A stretch of 64,000 nucleotides of DNA from Theobroma cacao (GCF_000208745.1 NC_030859.1:20266915-20330914), one strand, 5' to 3'. Counted from the first letter of the stretch, positions 1 to 12,167 are shown. Made by a program: numbers and translations. Notes: generated by a model not told the origin, from the sequence alone.

Positions 1-79
1 ATCTCACAAAAGGTTCGATTTAAACAAAATTAAAATTCCTAGACTTAATCTAGGCTCGACTGGGACGCCCAGCCATCCC

Positions 80-150
80 GATTTTTTTTTTATTTTATTT
101 ATTTTATTTATTTAATTTATTTAATTTATTTATTTTTTTTTAAATTTATG
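80..150. repeat. T-rich / (TTTA)n simple repeat
   Basis: A low-complexity tract made of runs of T and TTTA/TTTAA units. It has no coding content and lies in the internal region of a minus-strand copia-like element that continues off the left edge. Confidence 0.8.
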
Positions 151-308
151 TGTCTACAGCTACACAAGGAAATCTTTCAACCTTTTCCACCACTGGGTGA
201 AAGTAGTTTTCCCATCAAACTTGTTAATTGAAAAATTCGTAGAATTGGTAACTTTCGACATCCTTGTTGAATCTTGATTTTATCAAACTCAAAGCTCTAA
301 TACTAGTT

Positions 309-800
309 TGTTATCAAAATTGCCTAAGAAACAATAAAGATAAAACCTAGAGAAATCAAGCGAACAGAAAAACATAAAAATTTACATGATTATATCTATT
401 GCTTATGTCCACGAAGTGAAACCATTTTTTTATTAATGAGAAATTAAAGTATAATAAATTGACCTCTATGGTTCCCCAAATCAACTTAAGATCCCTTGCA
501 CACCCTTTCTCAATAACCTCCCAAGAACACTCACCCAAACCACTCTAGCTCCACTTAGAGCAAAAAATAGAGTTACAATGTATTCCCTCTATAGGGCTTT
601 CAAAGCACTACTCACTATTCTAAAGCCTAGAGATCCACTTTTATAATATAAAAGTCCAAAGTATAATGTGATTAGGACTCGATGTGGAACTAGAAGTTTA
701 AAAACCATACAACTACTCAATGTTGTACACAGACAATAATCCTAGTCAAATAAGATCTAGAATTCTAGTAAACTTAAAACTCAACACAAAAGTTCCAACA
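309..800 (-). mobile_element. copia-like LTR (element A), body extends off the left edge
   Basis: Read on the minus strand, this 492-bp block begins TGTTGGAAC and ends GATAACA, giving the TG...CA termini of an LTR. A sequence close to the initiator-tRNA-Met primer binding site (TAGTATTAGAGC, compared with the usual TGGTATCAGAGC) follows within a few bases of the inner end. This makes it the 5' LTR of a minus-strand copia element whose body lies at 1-308 and beyond the window. The second LTR is not visible, so the target duplication cannot be tested. The boundaries rest on the termini and the primer site only. Confidence 0.5.
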
Positions 801-1552
801 TCTAAATCTTGAATTCAAGCAACAAAACCAGCAAGAAAAGTGGCACAAATCAGCCGCTATTTCCAACGCCAATTTTTGAGTTTTAAGAACTGCACTTTTC
901 ATGGAACCTTTCCAGGGATTGGTGCTGCTCATAAATTTCAGCAAAGATACTAATAATTCTTCATGTTTGATTGAAATTATTAACTCAAAAATCAGTTAGG
1001 AATTAGCTTCAAAATGGCCCCATAACTAGTCCAATTTTGGCTAGAAAATTCTGCATTATGCTGCCTTACTTTTCAATAAGCTATCTTGTACAATAACAAC
1101 CCCAAAACTTGAACTTTTCAAGGTTTGTTTGCTGCCATTAGTTTCCAGCAAATGTGCATAACATTTCTCCACCCATTGATAGAAAATTCTAGACCCAAAC
1201 AACCCCAAACAACAAGAAACAAGCCAAAAACAACTTGCACAATCCCACATGGCAACACCAAGCAGACCTACAAAACAGTCCTAAAATTCACCAATTTTTT
1301 TGTGCATCTAATTCACATTCTTGGCTCATATTAGGAAACTTTTAAAATGAATTAAATGACCATGAATCAAGGATTGAAAGCATGAATAACATGCTATCCA
1401 GAATTTCAGAAAAATCAAAACAAGTTTTGAGAAATTTCTAAAATTCAAAATCGCATCAAATCGACACAATCAAAAACCAAAATTTGAAATTAACAGCAAC
1501 CAAGTATAAACCAAATCAAGAACAGCCAAGAAGGCTCTGATGCCATTATTAG
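801..1552 (-). other. leader-like internal region of copia-like element B
   Basis: This non-coding AT-rich sequence lies between LTR A and LTR B. At its right end the minus strand reads TGGCATCAGAGCC, a good match to the tRNA-Met primer binding site, a few bases from the inner end of LTR B. It is therefore probably the untranslated leader of element B, into which element A has inserted or beside which it lies. The short open frames here show no recognisable protein similarity. Confidence 0.4.
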
Positions 1553-2631
1553 TGATTGGCCATGCAAATTAAACAAAGTATGCAGCAAAAAAAATTTAAA
1601 CATTTGCTTATCACAAACCGAGGATCACTTGAGTTAAATGATTTGGTGGAAAAACAAGAATATCAAAACTCTTTTGATAGAGATGTGATTACCTTTGGCC
1701 CTTGGATGTATGAATCCACAAAGAGCAACAACTCTTAGGCTCGAAATCATGCACATTGGAATTGGTTGTTGCAAACTAATAGCCATCCAATTGTCTGACC
1801 TCCAACAGTGTCCACACAACGCCAAAATCAAAAAGCCTTCTCCAAGGTTGGGATAGTTATGGCCACAAGCCTTGTGCTAGCAAGGAGGATTTCAAAAGTC
1901 CCTTCTTCAACTTGTATTTCTTTGCTGGCTGAACCTATGGAGAAGAAACTATTTTCTCTCCACTACCAAAGAGGCAACTAGGAATATAAAGTAGCACTAA
2001 CTCTTCTAGGTTGGTGAAGGAGTGGCTACAACTTAGTATTTATACTTGGGTTATATTTTCAACTCATACTAAGGTTAACACTTAATCTTTTAGTATTTGT
2101 GAAAATAACCCCAACCTCAATTAAACATTGTAATTTAGCCTTTTGGTGGTTCTCAATTAAGTTCCACTTAAAACAACTCCCATTTTAATTTCAGTTTTGT
2201 CACTTATTGTGTGTGAACCATTAGATTCCTAGCATGTTGCTAATAAACATAAATTATAATCCAAGTCCAATTAGGATTAAATGAATCATATTCACTATCA
2301 ACCTTAAGTTGATTAATTCAAGTTTATAGACCAAGATTGGCATTTAGAAATATATCATGGCCACCTAAATATTAAGAATGTCAAAATGGTTTGACTAACC
2401 TTTCAATGTGCAATCTACTAGTGTAATTCATTCCTTTCATCATATATCCCAAAAAGACTAAAAGCATGACACAGTGTCTTCTCTTAAAGTATTTCCATAT
2501 TAGTTCTTGCAGCTAATTTATTAACTCCTATGAAATTCAAAAAACTCTTTTCCAAATATTCATACTACCTTGGCCAAGGATTTTTATGAGTTAATACTAG
2601 CCAAGAAACAAACAGGATATGTCCCCTAACA
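1553..2631 (-). mobile_element. copia-like LTR (element B)
   Basis: A block of about 1.08 kb. On the minus strand it starts TGTTAGGGGACATATCC and ends GGCCAATCA, so it has TG/CA termini and the TGTTAGGGGA start common to many plant copia LTRs. A primer-binding-site-like TGGCATCAGAGCC lies just inside. A second LTR is not in the window. The orientation matches element A (minus). Confidence 0.55.
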
Positions 2632-3479
2632 ATTCACATGGGGTGATGAATCCTCTATAGACCACTTATATACCTTCATATGTTTCATGTTATACCCAAC
2701 AATATTCTGTTTAGGCATCCTTGGTAGAACTCAAAGGGATGAAATCAAAGTAACGCACTCCACATGTAAGACAACCTAGTGGCATAAGTCAAAAGAGTAC
2801 TTATACGACTGACATGTGAGAAGTATTCCATAAACACTTGGTGAGATACCAAATGGACTTCTTATGACGGGTCATGTTCAATGAATTTGCTTTCCTAGGC
2901 AAGCACCCACATGTTAGTTCTAAGTATCAATATACTTCAACCTATGACACCAATTGCTTACTTAAGAAGGAACATAACATGTGCTAGTCTTTAAGCATTA
3001 TCGATGCCCTGTCTCAATAATACAATGACCAAGAACTATTTAGGAATAATGCTTTGATGTACAAGGATTTCATAATTTTAACTCCTTACAATTCCTTTGC
3101 AAAACATATTTAATTCCTAGGGCTTTATCCAATAAGTACATGATAACTCTTTATCATTAAACTTATTGATGAAGTAACCTTTAGTATTTAGATTTAACCA
3201 AATGATTATGCATAAATAACAATATAACCCTTGACCAATCAGATTGGCTATATGGTATATACCAATAGAGACACCTTTTATTTTGAAAATACACCAACAC
3301 TCAGTACAAAAATCTAAAAAATATAGCTTAGAACAACAAGCACAGTTTACAAGCATAAGGAAATAAAGCACTGCTAGAAGGTCAATTTAACATAAATATT
3401 TTATAAATAACTGTAACAGTTGGTATTAAAAACCTTTTAATAAAATTAATATTTTATATTCAATCAAAAGCTTCATAAA
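2632..3479. other. AT-rich stretch without a recognisable gene
   Basis: No open frame in this stretch looks like a real protein, and I found no clear terminal repeats. The texture resembles old retrotransposon LTR or leader sequence, but nothing here lets me assign a family. Confidence 0.4.
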
Positions 3480-3721
3480 CAAATTATTACAAGATAGCTA
3501 AAAAGTTTCTAGTGCAATAAATCCCAATTTTTGCTAATTCATCGACAATTGAATTTGCTTCTTTAAGAATATTTTGGAAAGAGAATTTTAAAATTTGACC
3601 TTCTACAACTTCAATACGATTTGAGATAAGCTTTATTTATCAAGAAACTATTATATTATTATTTTTGCTTGAAATTATGTTATTGGAATTACTTTCAATA
3701 ATGAGAAAATAAGAAGAAGTA
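3480..3721 (-). pseudogene. Retroelement RNase H-like domain, C-terminal half
   Basis: On the minus strand the translation contains LIIESNSNN, then after two stop codons VEGQILKFSFQNILKEANS followed by IVDELAKIG. This is the typical end of the RNase H-like (RVT_3) domain of plant non-LTR retroelements, where an Asp-containing LxIESDS strand is followed by REAN..AD.LAK. Stops break the frame, so it is not functional. The N-terminal half of the same kind of domain lies at 12168-12400 in the same orientation, which suggests one fragment split by the MULE block between them. Confidence 0.5.
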
Positions 3722-5505
3722 CTACATGACATGCTCCACGTGGCCAATGTCAAATGCAACTAGATATATCTACTCATTTGGATCTTTGTATACCACAACA
3801 AACAGAATACCCTTGAATTTACCTTTCAGATTTGTGGCATCGATAACAACTACAAACCGTATTACAGCACTGAACCCTCAAATACATGCCCCGAATGCCC
3901 ATAAACAATATTTGAATTGTTGTTCCCCATCCGTAGCAATAGCTATGACAGTACAGAGATTTTCACGTTCCAATATATGGAAATATGAGGGAAGGAGTTG
4001 GAATGACTCCTCTAGGGGACCAAAAACAAGACTCTTCGTATTCTCATTCGCTTGTCAGGCCTGACCATATAGGCATTGCAATCCCCACTTGCAATTCATC
4101 TCCTCCATTATTTCCTTATGTCTCAATAAGGTTACATTATTTTCTTGTAGCTTGGGGGAGATAAACTCACCAATTATCCTCGCGCTTACAGTTTGGTACC
4201 CACCTTGCAAACCATCAACAGTACACATGTGTACCTTCTAGAATGTTCGAACTTGCCAATAATCTCCCTTAGGCAACTTTGTTACATGTAAAGCAAACTT
4301 GCATGCCTTCTTTATACAAGCAACCTCCAAACGAGCGTGACATGACTTTTTAACTCTAATCTCAAAATCCTCTTTCGATGCTAACATGCTCAAAGCTCGT
4401 TTCAATTCGGCTTTCAATGGAAACACTTTTTCATCCATTAATCTGGACTCCTCAATTGTAATTGTTTGGAAAGATATCATATCTACTCACGGAATAATCC
4501 ATTGATGAGATACCCTTATATTTACCTTCTCTTGATCACTGTCATCAAGCGAACAAATCGCATTCTCAAGTGTGATGAGGTTGTCGTAAATAAGGTCAGC
4601 ACCCTCAACATCTTCTAATTCAACAGTTGTGGCATGGTCATCGCACTGAACCTCATCTAACGCAACAATTGTGGCATGTTCTGTACTATCATCTGCATGA
4701 TTGCAATCCAGAATGTCATTATGCTCACCCCTATCATCCTTTGAATAGTCATCATGTCCGCCAACGTAATCATCTTTACAGTCCTCCTCCAACTGATTGT
4801 TCAAATCCGTAATGTCTTCTTCTTCAACATCATCTTCAATCTGATCAAATGCATCATCATCACTCATAATCAGCATAGTGTCTTTTGCGAATGGCAATGG
4901 ACCCACTGCATTTTCGAGCCATGGTTGCGTTTGTTGCAAAGTACCAAGTATTTCATTTGATGCACATTTCAATCAGAATTGTGTAGACATCATTTGCAAA
5001 CACCTCATGTGTGTACCAAGCTGCTCAAACTCATATGCATACATCAATGGTGATTGCCATTGTTGTTTGTTAAGAAATGCATGGTGTGGTATGTCAGAAT
5101 AATTAACATACTGTTGTAAGTGATTACTATGTTGGACACCATATTCATGTGGAATATCATTTGCATTTCATGCCTTAACTGTCACAAACACAACAACTGC
5201 CTTCTCATCTTGCAAAATACTTGCTACATCTTGATCGTCCCTAATAACTATGCGTGAAACCCCTACAACATAACTAAGCAATGCATGTAGCTCGATTTCG
5301 TTATTATGTGAGTTGATCTCAACAACCTCTTCAACCAGCTTCACTAGGCCCAAAAATGACAAGTCACTCCTAACACCCCTCGCTCGTGTCTCACCACCCT
5401 CGTAAGTGTCATCGACCCAATGACTACCGTATGTAATCATAAGCTTCACATTTTGCAGGCCATTGAAATTGAATAGAAAATAAGTGTCGCAATCAGTCAA
5501 TTTAT
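3722..5505 (-). pseudogene. Decayed, truncated MULE (MuDR-type) transposase
   Basis: Minus-strand frames line up in the order of a plant MULE transposase. An N-terminal part (5500-5168) begins with a beta-strand-rich segment containing VKLMITYGSHWVDDTYEGG. An acidic, Asp/Glu-rich linker follows (4972-4487), then the MuDR DNA-binding region (4480-4238; FEIRVKKSCHARLEVAC and TKLPKGDYWQVRTF), then the start of the catalytic domain (4237-3726), which includes VVIDATNLKGKFKG with the presumed first catalytic Asp. The catalytic part carries at least three in-frame stops. It breaks off after the GHVE segment, so the later catalytic residues are missing. The break point directly abuts the RNase H fragment at about 3721. 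This copy cannot encode an active transposase. Confidence 0.75.
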
Positions 5506-5520
5506 CAAAACCTACCCCTC

Positions 5521-5696
5521 AATGTATAAAAACCACCTATGCAATGCCTAAGTCACGGAATAACATAAAGTCAGTCTTGCAATGTCTAATACACATTCAC
5601 GCAATGCTTAAAAACTAGTGAAAAATGCCTCAAAACAATATATGCATTGCACAAGTCATGCATCGCTAGTCTCACAATACCTAATAATAAGTCACT
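5521..5696. repeat. Degenerate tandem array, 'cacgcaatgcctaa' type
   Basis: Imperfect copies of a roughly 20-bp unit such as 'attcacgcaatgcttaaaaa' and 'agtctcacaatacctaat'. The array abuts the N-terminal end of the MULE transposase and is interrupted at 5696 by the solo LTR. It resumes at 7206. Confidence 0.75.
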
Positions 5697-7205
5697 TGAT
5701 AGCTCTATGATATAGAGTTATTTGGGCTTAATTTTGATAATAATTTGGCGTAGTTCTTGTAGTAATGCATAAAAATTAGTAGGTTTTATTTTATTACTTT
5801 AAATTAGCTAATTTAGGTGAGTCAATCTAATCTTAGTTAATTTTATACTTAATTTGGTGTTAATGTGATAAAGATAGGTTGTTATTAATTTATTTGTGCT
5901 TTTGTAGGTATTTGATGAAAGAAGTATCTTAATGAAAAAAGGAGATCAATTTCAAGGTGTAGACTTCCACTGCACATGTTTCAATATTTCAACCATAACT
6001 CTCTCTACAATATTTCAAATGAATATATTCTTGAACCATTGGAAAGATAAGAGAAAAAGCTACAACTTTTGTGTTTACCACTTTGCCCAGTTCGACTTAA
6101 AACGTGGTCAAAAAATCTTATCAAAGTTGATACATTGCAGTAGTCCTAGAGCAATTACGATTTCTGTTAATTAATTGGGCAAAGCTGCGGCATACATAGT
6201 ATGATGAGGAAATCCCAGCTGAAATTGACTTCTTTCTCCACCCAGCTTGGCCTAACTTTAAAACCCTATAAAAACAATCTTTTAGAGGACTTTTAAAAGA
6301 GAACAAAACACCAAATTGACAGCTGAGAGTCAAGCCACAGAGTCATTGAAGCTAAGAAAAATTTGAAGGATTCAAAGAGATTTTCAGATCAAGAATACAA
6401 TTCTTGGGCTTTTCTATCTTTTTGTTATTTTCTTATTTTTCTTAGTTTGATTTTAATGTTTAAACTTTATTCAATGATGATGTGTGACTTGATGCGGAAC
6501 TAATTCATGAATCTAAGATTATGATTGAACTCAATATGTAGCCTAAATTATTTCTCTCATTTTTGCTTATATTTGATAGATTTAAGTTGTTTATTTTATT
6601 ATGTTCTTGATCTTCTAATTGACTGGCCACCAATTAGATTGAATTGGAAACCTAAGTTAAACCTTGACGAAGGAGATTTAGGTAGACCTTGAATAGAATA
6701 GCGTATGATCAAATGCACTTAGTTGATTATGTGGTTTGATTTGCATATAGCATAGACATACACCTATAAGTCATACGTAGCCAAAATTAGAACACAAATT
6801 TAATGAATCTTTCTTCAATATAATTTGCATAGACATATAGTAAATTAATTAGGAGAGGTATTTTTATGAGAAACTCGATAAAGACTTGTAAATAACCTAG
6901 GACTCTAGGTTAGCAACTTAATCCATTAAACTGAGTTAAAAGAGAGAGACAATATTTAGATGAAGTATTAAGAGATGTCATAATCTTAGGTTTGGTAATC
7001 ACTAGAAGTAATTTTGCTAATATATTAATTTTAATTATTAGTTTATTAGTTTCAATTTTTCTTTTTAATTTTAATTGTTTAGATAAAATTAGGGTGTTTT
7101 AATTTTAGTAAGGATTAATTCAATTCTCTGTGGAATCGACAGTCTACTCATCTCTATATTATCTTTGCGATACGTACACTTTCGTGTGTAGAAAATTGAA
7201 CATCA
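5697..7205. mobile_element. Solo LTR (1.5 kb) with TCACT target duplication
   Basis: The sequence starts TGATAGCTC and ends GAACATCA. It is flanked on both sides by TCACT (5692-5696 and 7206-7210), a perfect 5-bp target duplication. The flanking arrays join into continuous tandem repeat once the element is removed. No gag or pol frames and no internal duplicated ends are visible, so a solo LTR is more likely than a two-LTR element. The 3' end motif (CTCTGTGGAATCGAC, then ACGTACACTTTCGTGTG) resembles the ends of plant gypsy-type LTRs, but I cannot name a family. Confidence 0.75.
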
Positions 7206-7795
7206 TCACTCCATGCCTAACAGTTATTCATGTTATACCAAAATAACTAGTCACGTATTAGCCTAACGTCACGTAATACATAATAATAAGTCACGGAATA
7301 TATACCAACCAGTCACGTAATGACTAAAAAACAGTAAGAGATGTCTCAAAATAAGATGTGTTGCACAATTCACACAACGTATATAAGTCAGTCTCGCAAT
7401 ACCTAATAATAAGTCACTCAATGCCTAATATCCACTCACGTTATGGCAAAATAACCAGTCACGTATTGGTCCAACATCACGCTATACATAACAATAAGTC
7501 ATGAAATACATAACAACCAGTCACGCAATACCTAAAAAAAGAGTAAAGAAATGTCTTAAAACAATATATGCATTGCAAAATTCATGCAGCACCTATAAGC
7601 TAGTCTCACAATACCTAATAATAAGTCACGCAACGCCTAATATCCACTCACGTTATGCCAAAATACACAGTCACGCATTGGCCTTATATCACACAATACA
7701 TAAAAACCAATCACGGAATACATAACAACTAGACATGCAATGCCTAATATCCATTCATGCAATGCATAATATCCATTCACTTAATGCCTATAAAT
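7206..7795. repeat. Tandem array with ~210-220 bp higher-order period
   Basis: Copies of the 'agtcacgcaatgcctaat' unit are arranged in a higher-order pattern. The marker 'ccactcacgttatg.caaaata' recurs near 7225, 7435 and 7655, so the larger period is about 210-220 bp. Units differ by scattered substitutions, many of C-to-T or G-to-A type at CG sites. The array belongs to the MULE, since it matches 5521-5696 and 11465-11745. Confidence 0.75.
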
Positions 7796-7888
7796 AAAAT
7801 AATATTCCAACTTTTGTCATCATACCTTTGCTTCTCTTATATAAATAGAAAATTAAGAAATTAGGGTAAGTAAACAAGTTACCATGGT

Positions 7889-8134
7889 TCATTTCTTCCT
7901 AATCCCATCTAGTATTTCACAAATTTCAACTAGAATCTTGTTATTGCCCAGAATTTCAGTCTCTAGGACTTTTGTTCTAAACAACACTTTATCCATCAAC
8001 CCATGCATGTCCTTCTCCATGTTCTCAATTTGGTCCATCAACTTGACCAAATATGCTGCAACATTGTCGAGGATATCTTCCTCTTTAACCTCAACCCCCT
8101 TCCTAGTTTCGCCTTTGGAATGTTTGGAAGCCAT
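7889..8134 (-). CDS. Small coiled-coil ORF inside the MULE (81 aa)
   Basis: An 81-residue frame starting MASKHSKGETRKGVEV. It has a charged N-terminus and then a Leu/Ile-rich stretch (about residues 22-75) that looks like an amphipathic coiled coil. There are no catalytic motifs and I do not recognise a family. It lies between the tandem array and the 3-kb solo LTR, whose left end is 77 bp upstream of the start codon and would separate it from any promoter. It may be a captured gene fragment or an accessory frame of the MULE. Coding status is uncertain. Confidence 0.3.
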   Translation of the reverse strand: MASKHSKGETRKGVEVKEEDILDNVAAYLVKLMDQIENMEKDMHGLMDKVLFRTKVLETEILGNNKILVEICEILDGIRKK

Positions 8135-8210
8135 GAGAATTTTGAGATTTTCTTTCAGATGATTTTGATTAAAATGGATAGTGGTTCCCTTTATTTATAG
8201 GCATGAATGC

Positions 8211-11201
8211 TGTAACGACCCCTACTTAGTCGCTACCGACGTCTGAGACCTCCGGGAAATCCCGCCAAGTCTCGAACAAGCTTAAAAGAAATTTCTTCAT
8301 AACTCGTTGTACACCTTTACTAATCCATATAAATGTTTGAGCCAATATATATTTTTATAACTTAAAATTTCACAAGAAGCATAGCCATTAAATTTTGACT
8401 TTAAGTCATGATATCACAATTAAATACATTGAGTTCAATAATTTAAAATTTATGTTTTATCAAAACTAATATTTGTTTACATAGTAAAACCAAAGTACCA
8501 TAACTCAATCTCTAACAGCAGAGTGACTCGGAATAAAAGGCCATGAGATGCCTTTACCTATTTGCGGTAGACCGAACGCGTTGATGATTATTCGTTAAGT
8601 CGATCCTTGTCTGCAAAAAAAGGGAAAAGAGGAGTGTGAGTCTCACAAACTCAGTGATCATCAGCTCCGTGAGTAGGGCGTAGATGGGAAACAAGCAAAT
8701 AGCATATCAGTTGAATATAAAAATGCAAGATTACAAAAATAATTTATTTTGAACGGGAGTTTGTGCCTTATATGTAAAACCGAGGATTTTTTAAGCATTG
8801 TAAACACTTCAATTGGTAAGTCAACCAAGGTAGATAAAAATTTTGCTATAAAACAGATCAATAACCTTATTCAAGTCAATCATTTGAAATATTGAATTAA
8901 AACAATTTTAAATAAAGAAAATTCCGCCCTCAAAATCAATTGACATTTTACTCAAATCAAATCAGTATATTCAACAAGCTCCCATGAAATCGAATGTTAA
9001 TCAAACTCATACGTAAATCACAAATCACCTTGCACTTGAGGAGTTAAAATTCATTTCACCGTAAAAATAAGGAGAGCTGTAGAAAAATCATTAAATTTCG
9101 TTTTTACCATGCAAAGAAATATGAGTTTGAAAACCCAGAGATGCCACTCTCGAGTAAGGAATGAAAATAAACCCGTGGTCTCGCTACCACGTAATAACAT
9201 CCGGGAGTATCGTTTCCACCGAATTCCCATGTGCCATGGCAGTCTCACGATGTTGGCCGACATCGGAGAATCAAATGGTCGTAACCGTGTAATCATCTGG
9301 TGGCCTAGCCACGCATACATATATCAAAAGCCGTGGCCCCAACCACGCCTAACCGCCCGTCGGCGACCTAATAGTTCTCTAGCTAGAGCTCACTCGTGCA
9401 CGAGGGTCACACTTAACCGATGTGACATTCGGGCTACTCTCGAATCTCTCGATTTTAAAAAAAATTATTTTAGAATCGCTTTATGTCCTTAAAATCTCAT
9501 CTCAAAATTATTTCCAAATTATCCAACATAGGATATGATAAAATCTATCATTTTCTCAAAATATATTTATGTATGAATTTCAAAATAATAATTCACATGG
9601 TGAATAAGCAATATAACCATGAATGCACACTGCACAAATATAAGGCACAGATTTTGATGTAAAATAGTATAAAGGGCTTGTTTCCCGTTTTTCTAAACAC
9701 TTTACATATAATTTATACATATAAATATTCAAACCGATTTCTAGACGTCATTTGCAACCACAATTTCCTAAAATTGCTACCAGCACATGCTATCCATAAT
9801 TTTCGCATTTAAAATAAGTCATATGTATAGGTATATATATTTATGAAAATTTTAAAATTGGCACCCCCTACTCACCTCATAATAGAGGGATGTTACGTCG
9901 CTATTAATTCAAAGACGTATCGAGCTACTCCTTCTTACCAGTAGTTCGTTATTTCTTTCAACCTTTCACCACAGTGCACCATTTATTTATATCTTCTAAA
10001 TATTAAAACCCACTTAATTAATATATCTATTTTTATTCTAGCATCCTTATTATATATATATATATATATTTTTATTTTTATTTTCTTACCTTTCTTTCTC
10101 GTTTTTTCCTTTCTCTTCTACTTTTTTTTTCTCTTCCTTTTTTCTCCCTCCTTTCACGCACTAATCGGCTGCACTTTCTTCCTCTCTTTCTCTCACCGCT
10201 AGCAACACTCCAATACTCAGCTTTCTCTCTTTTCTTTCCTCAAAATACAGCAGTAACTTAGCTTTCTTTTCCCTTAAAATTTGCAGCAAACTTTCCTCTT
10301 TTGACTCCTCTAAGTGGCAGCACAAAATCTCTCTCTCCCAGCTCTCTCTTTCTCTCTTTTTCCTTCCTCCTTTCTTTCTTTGCTTCTCTCGTTTTTGGCA
10401 GGCCTTCTCTCCCTTTTTATTTCTCTCCATATGCTGCTGGTTAAGAAGGAAGAAAAAAAAATGACTTTCACGTGGAAGGGAGAAAAGAACGAACATGACA
10501 ACTTTTGTCTTTATCTCCCTCCTTTCACTCAATCTTTCTTTCTCTTTTTACTCCTTGCCAGCCCCTATCATCATTCACCATAAAAAGAGATAGTTTCTTA
10601 TTATTTTACTATTACTTTGACTCTTAATAAGTCACATGCAGCCAACATCCATTCTTATCTTCTCTCTTTTCACCTTTATTTCTTCTTTTAATTATTCTAT
10701 TCTTTCTTTCCTCTTTTGAAATGGCCGGCCCCCCACTCTTTTATGTCTTCAATTGCTTGTTCAATCACTTCACACTAAGAAATTTGCTTGAGTTTCCTTT
10801 TTACTTAGTTGACTAGCCTTTTCAACATTTGTCTACATCATCACTCTAATTTCAATTCCAACTCCTTTTGTTCCTCAAATGGTTGGCCCCTACTACCCAA
10901 TTCATTACTTAAAAAAAATATATTCTTACTATTATTATATATATATATATATATTATTTTTTTTTATCTCATAATTTAATTATTTTATTTCCTCAAAATA
11001 ATAAAGTTTACATATAAACTCTCCCCCACTTAAATTAGACATATGCCCATCTTTCAGACTAATTCCCGTAATTGATAATATTTTATTTTAAAATATTCTT
11101 TTTGTCCGTGATCGCTCTCCAACACCTAAATTTACATCAATTGTCCCTTCGTCTTATTGATAGGTCTTATTGACGATTAAACGAGGATACGGGGTGTTAC
11201 A
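8211..11201. mobile_element. Solo LTR (3.0 kb, gypsy-type) with AATGC target duplication
   Basis: The element starts TGTAACGACCCC and ends GGGGTGTTACA, so the termini form the short inverted repeat TGTAAC/GTTACA. It is flanked by AATGC at 8206-8210 and 11202-11206, a perfect 5-bp target duplication. Length and end sequences resemble the long LTRs of plant chromovirus gypsy elements such as the Tekay/Del group, which is inferred. No internal retrotransposon genes occur, so it is a solo LTR formed by LTR-LTR recombination. It contains (TA)n tracts near 10055 and 10935 and a pyrimidine-rich stretch (10080-10420). Open frames within it (for example 9051-9492) are not credible genes. Confidence 0.85.
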
Positions 11202-11464
11202 AATGCTTACTCTTGGAAAGGTGTTCAATGGTTTTAGGCTTGTTTTCTAATGAATATGGTTTGTTCATAAATTTATGCATTAAGTGCTTTAAAGAGAATT
11301 TCAGAGTTTTGTATCAATTGAATCTGAATGGTTTTCTACACCGATATAAGTGGAATTAAGAGGGCTAAATTAGTTATTAAGCATGCCTAATTCTCTTCTA
11401 ATTTTACAAAATTTGTTATTAAGTGGGCTGAATTAGTAGTTAATCAACTTCAGCATTAGGTAGA

Positions 11465-11745
11465 TGAAGCAATGCAATAACTAAAAACCAGTCACGCAAT
11501 GCTTACAAACTAGTCAAGCAAATTCTTAAAACCTCGTCATGCAATGCACAACTCTTGCAATTCCTAAAATCTAGTCTCGCAATGCCTCTTATCTAGTCCC
11601 ACATTGTCTAATATTCAGTCACGTAATGCCAAATAAATAGGTTACGATTCCTAATAATCAGTCATGCAATGCCTAATATCTAGTCACACACCTTAATATC
11701 TAGTGACGCAATACCTAACAAATATTCACGCATCGCTTATAAACT
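11465..11745. repeat. Third block of the MULE tandem repeat
   Basis: The same 'cagtcacgcaatgc.taa' units as at 5521-5696 and 7206-7795, in the same orientation, lie on the far side of the 3-kb solo LTR. This shows that the left and right parts belong to one original element. Confidence 0.7.
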
Positions 11746-12167
11746 GATTGATTTCATTACTTCCAACCAGATTTAAGTTTTCAAAATCATATAATTTACC
11801 CATCAACTTTTACGTTCTATGAATATAAAAAAATAAACCCAAGAACCCATAACAAATACCTTGCTGTCATCTTTGCACTTTAAGATAGTGAGAAAGTTGG
11901 ATGGCGATATAGACCTTGATGGCGTTAGAGAGCTAGATGATGAGAAATAGACCCCGATGGCGTTGGAGAGTTGGAGGGCGAGATAGCTAAATTGAAATTT
12001 AATTTTGAAATTTTTTATCTGAATTGCGGGAGAGGAGAATAAAACTGGAACCACTTAATTTGGATTAAATTATTTAAAGGGTATTCTTATTAAGTCATAC
12101 CAAAAATTGTCTTAAAACAGTTAAAATTATAATGAAGATCATTTTTGAAGTGAGCTTATTAGGAAGG
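11746..12167. other. Terminal region of the MULE block
   Basis: Non-coding sequence between the last tandem repeat and the RNase H fragment. If the MULE kept its 5' terminal inverted repeat it should lie here, but its partner end is lost by truncation near 3722, so I cannot confirm an inverted repeat. Confidence 0.35.

Noticed and set aside
7206..7795. Regularly spaced short repeats considered as a CRISPR-like array
   Set aside because: Units are degenerate, spacing is irregular, there are no unique spacers, and the DNA is a plant nuclear MULE.
9051..9492. Open frames of 89 and 127 codons on opposite strands
   Set aside because: Lie inside the solo LTR, which normally has no genes; no protein motif.
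10161..10583. Open frames on both strands with Lys/Glu/Arg-rich or Leu/Ser/Phe-rich translations
   Set aside because: They come from a pyrimidine-rich low-complexity stretch inside the 3-kb solo LTR; composition alone explains the lack of stops.
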